From contig CAILKA010000605.1 in NCBI GenBank assembly GCA_903834645.1, positions 1 through 15,542 on the forward strand: a stretch of DNA of 15,542 bases, in the 5' to 3' direction. This document shows, one piece after another, positions 14,131 through 15,542 of the stretch (its first letter is position 1; each line of letters starts with the position of its first letter). Made by a program: the position numbers and the translations under genes. Under the pieces are notes generated by a model, which saw only the letters and a program-made list of their open reading frames with translations, was not told the origin of the DNA and ran no database searches. This DNA comes from an uncultured beta proteobacterium (lineage in GTDB: Bacteria; Pseudomonadota; Gammaproteobacteria; Burkholderiales; Burkholderiaceae_C).

Positions 14131-14312
14131 CCGAAGATCCCCGCTGCTGCGGCACCGGCACCTGCCTGATCAACGCCGCCGGCGAATGCTGGTGCGGCCA
14201 GCGCTGGGATGGCGAGAAGATGTGCCACGCGCCGCTGGCGCCCTGGAAGCCCGCAGCCCCCGCTGCGGCGCCCCGCAACGAACCGCAAGACCAGACGCCC
14301 GAAGCCGGTTGA
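14127..14312 (+). CDS. Small cysteine-rich protein, function unknown
   Basis: A 61-residue protein starting with GTG at 14127, overlapping the Stealth stop (GTGA), so probably translationally coupled. Its first 33 residues hold six cysteines in the pattern CC-x4-C-x7-C-x-C-x9-C (Cys7, 8, 13, 21, 23, 33), with GTGTCLINAAGECWCGQ in the core. The rest is a Pro/Ala-rich tail. Such a dense cluster would suit a zinc or iron-sulfur site. There is no signal peptide, so disulfide bonding is less likely. I recall similar short proteins in related Burkholderiales but no assigned function. The regular cysteine spacing and overlap argue that it is a real gene despite its size. Confidence 0.75.
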   Translation: MTEDPRCCGTGTCLINAAGECWCGQRWDGEKMCHAPLAPWKPAAPAAAPRNEPQDQTPEAG

Positions 14313-14313
14313 T

Positions 14314-14334
14314 CCGGCGGGGCGCAGCCGCCGG
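14314..14334. terminator. Hairpin between convergent genes, possible bidirectional terminator
   Basis: CCGGCGG (14314-14320) pairs perfectly with CCGCCGG (14328-14334) around a 7-base loop. It fills the 25-bp gap between the Cys-rich gene stop and the convergent metallopeptidase stop. No T-tract on either strand, so intrinsic termination is unproven. Confidence 0.45.
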
Positions 14335-14337
14335 CCA

Positions 14338-14844
14338 TCAGCCCGGTGCGGCGTCCTGGGCCCGCCAGGTCAGGTAGAGCCGGGTGTCGAACTCGATCTG
14401 GTGGTAGCCCGGCAGCATGTGGTCGCACAAGGCGTAGAACGGCTTGTTGTGCTCGCGCTCCTTCAGGTGGGCGAGTTCATGCACGACGATCATGTCCAGC
14501 ATCGCCGCCGGGGCGTCCTTGAACAGCGACGCCACCCGCAGCTCGCGCTTGGCGGTGAGCTTGCCGCCCTGCACCCGCGACACCGAGGTCAGCGTGCCCA
14601 GCGCCCGGTGGTCGATCTGCAGCCGGCCCTCGAACGCCACCTTCGACAAGGCCGGCGCGTTGCGCAGGTAGCGCGCCTTCAGCGCCGACGCATGTTCATA
14701 GAGCGCGCCATCGCTGCGGATGAGGTGCGCCTCGGGATAACGGCGGGCCAGGCTGCTGCCCAGCGTGCCTGCGGCCAGGTGCTCGCGCACCTGGGCCAGC
14801 AAGGGCTCGGCGTAGCCGGTCAGGAAGGGCAAAGGCGTGCTCAT
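14338..14844 (-). CDS. YgjP-like (M48-type, former DUF45) zinc metallopeptidase
   Basis: A 168-residue protein from the ATG at 14844; an ATG at 14859 would add 5 residues and neither has a clear Shine-Dalgarno. The hallmark is MIVVHELAHLKEREHNKPFY: His122, Glu123 and His126 of the HExxH zinc site, with His132 following in the family's HExxH...H.kpFY pattern. The N-terminal half is variable, while LRVASLFKDAPAAMLDMI leads into the site. YgjP-like proteins are predicted metal-dependent hydrolases, often found as housekeeping genes or as domains next to restriction or DNA-repair genes; their substrate is unknown. It is cytoplasmic by lack of a signal. It lies 77 bp downstream of minE on the same strand and could be read from the min transcript. 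The family call is good; the function is unproven. Confidence 0.87.
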   Translation of the reverse strand: MSTPLPFLTGYAEPLLAQVREHLAAGTLGSSLARRYPEAHLIRSDGALYEHASALKARYLRNAPALSKVAFEGRLQIDHRALGTLTSVSRVQGGKLTAKRELRVASLFKDAPAAMLDMIVVHELAHLKEREHNKPFYALCDHMLPGYHQIEFDTRLYLTWRAQDAAPG

Positions 14845-14850
14845 GGGCCG

Positions 14851-14869
14851 CTCAAACATGACTCAAACA
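14851..14869 (-). repeat. Direct repeat of CTCAAACA upstream of the metallopeptidase
   Basis: CTCAAACA occurs at 14851-14858 and 14862-14869, an 11-bp period (TGTTTGAG twice on the coding strand), 7 bp before the start codon. It could be an operator or a small duplication. The alternative ATG at 14859 falls between the copies. Confidence 0.5.
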
Positions 14870-14921
14870 CGGCTCGATGCCGGCGCGCTGTCGCGCTGAC
14901 GAGCTTTAGCAAGCCAGCATC

Positions 14922-15185
14922 TCAGCGCAGCGCGTCGGGCAACTCGATCTTGACTTCCAGCACCTCGAAGTTGTCCTGCTTCTCGATGCTGACCTTGAGG
15001 TCGCCGGGCGCGATGTTGACGTACTTGCTGATCACCGCCATCAGCTCGGCCTGCAACTGCGGCAGGTAGTCGGCGCGCGAGTTGCCGCGCCCCGACCGCT
15101 CGTGCGCCAGGATGATCTGCAGCCGCTCCTTGGCGACCGAGGCGGTCTTCTTCTTCTCACCGAGGAAGAACGAGAGAAACGACAT
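14922..15185 (-). CDS. minE: Cell division topological specificity factor MinE
   Basis: An 87-residue MinE. The ATG at 15185 has GGAGGT 7 bases upstream and matches the family start MSFLSFFLGEKKKTAS; an in-frame GTG at 15194 overlaps the Shine-Dalgarno and is rejected. The N-terminal amphipathic membrane-binding segment (2-9) is followed by the MinD-contact helix AKERLQIILAHERSG (about 18-32), which stimulates MinD ATPase. The C-terminal topological domain includes YLPQLQAELMAVISKYV and the strands LKVSIEKQDNFEVLEVKIELP. MinE makes MinCD oscillate so that the division septum forms at mid-cell. It follows minD by 5 bp on the same strand, the usual minCDE order. Length and all regions look intact. 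Confidence 0.97.
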   Translation of the reverse strand: MSFLSFFLGEKKKTASVAKERLQIILAHERSGRGNSRADYLPQLQAELMAVISKYVNIAPGDLKVSIEKQDNFEVLEVKIELPDALR

Positions 15186-15190
15186 GCCGC

Positions 15191-15541
15191 TCACCTCCCA
15201 CCGAACAGGCGCTTGAAGAAGCCCGGCTTCTCGGCGTCGATGAAGCGCATCGGCACGGTCTCGCCCAGGAAGCGGCTGATCACGTCCTTGTATGCCTCGC
15301 TCACATCCGTGCCCTTCAGGTGGATCGCCGGCACGCCCTGGTTGCTGGCGTCGAGCACGGTCTCGCTCTCGGGCACCACGCCGATCAGCGGGATGCGCAG
15401 GATCTCTTGAATGTCGGTCAGCGACAGCATCTGCCCGCCCTCGACCCGGCTGGGGTTGTAGCGGGTGATCAGCAGGTGTTCCTTGATCGGCGGCTGGCCA
15501 TCGATCGCGCGCTTGGTCTTGCTCGACAACATGCCCAGGAT
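15191..15541 (-). CDS. minD: Septum site-determining ATPase MinD, C-terminal part (5' end outside window)
   Basis: The frame is open to the window edge and ends at TGA 15193-15191, giving the last 116 residues of MinD (full proteins are about 270). The matching blocks are GQPPIKEHLLITRYNPSRV, GGQMLSLTDIQEILRIPLIGVVPESE and VLDASNQGVPAIH. The C-terminal membrane-targeting amphipathic helix is PGFFKRLFGGR. MinD is a Walker-type ATPase that binds the membrane in its ATP form, recruits the division inhibitor MinC and is released by MinE. The Walker A motif lies beyond the window. An internal ATG at 15532 is not the start, because conserved sequence (ILG) continues before it. The 5-bp gap to minE contains no terminator, so they are co-transcribed. 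Confidence 0.97.
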   Translation of the reverse strand: MLGMLSSKTKRAIDGQPPIKEHLLITRYNPSRVEGGQMLSLTDIQEILRIPLIGVVPESETVLDASNQGVPAIHLKGTDVSEAYKDVISRFLGETVPMRFIDAEKPGFFKRLFGGR

Positions 15542-15542
15542 G

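Noticed and set aside
1..15542. CRISPR arrays, tRNA, rRNA and intact insertion sequences
   Set aside because: No regularly spaced repeats, no cloverleaf pattern, no rRNA-like sequence and no transposase were recognised on reading both strands.

Overview
This is high-GC (roughly 70% by eye) bacterial chromosomal DNA. Gene content fits a betaproteobacterium of the order Burkholderiales: a min locus, a RIO-type kinase overlapping a DUF1415 gene, a YgjP-type metallopeptidase and a Stealth-type sugar-phosphate transferase. The placement comes from gene content and recalled protein families. No database search was run.

Left arm (2-5760, + strand): five tightly packed genes. They are the 3' end of a TonB-dependent outer-membrane receptor, a cytoplasmic S9 (DPP-IV/prolyl-oligopeptidase-like) serine peptidase, a DUF885 putative zinc peptidase, an SRPBCC-fold protein and a LuxR-type regulator. 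Gaps are 13 bp, ATGA overlap, GTGA overlap and 42 bp. This looks like a receptor-plus-two-peptidases module for importing and degrading an unusual peptide, and it is the best candidate here for an undescribed system. It converges on a minus-strand pair (7878-5840), an isochorismatase-like cysteine hydrolase and an MFS transporter that share a TGATG junction.

Middle (8008-9793): a scarred, accessory-looking stretch. A glutathione S-transferase has lost its N-terminal half. Next come a probable DNA-binding repressor gene whose start lies in a 12-bp palindrome, an AT-rich Fur-box-like promoter followed about 170 bp later by a terminator-like hairpin, and an unrecognised 100-residue gene. A short minus-strand remnant resembling the N-terminus of a DUF2817 (M14-like) peptidase closes the stretch. 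The 1.25 kb between the two truncated genes may be a replacement or insertion.

Right arm (9794-15542): ordinary chromosome. It holds RIO kinase-DUF1415, a lipoprotein alpha/beta hydrolase with a textbook terminator, and Stealth overlapping a small cysteine-rich protein (all +). On the minus strand it holds the YgjP-like peptidase, minE and the 3' part of minD, cut by the window edge. No rRNA, tRNA, CRISPR array or intact insertion sequence was recognised.
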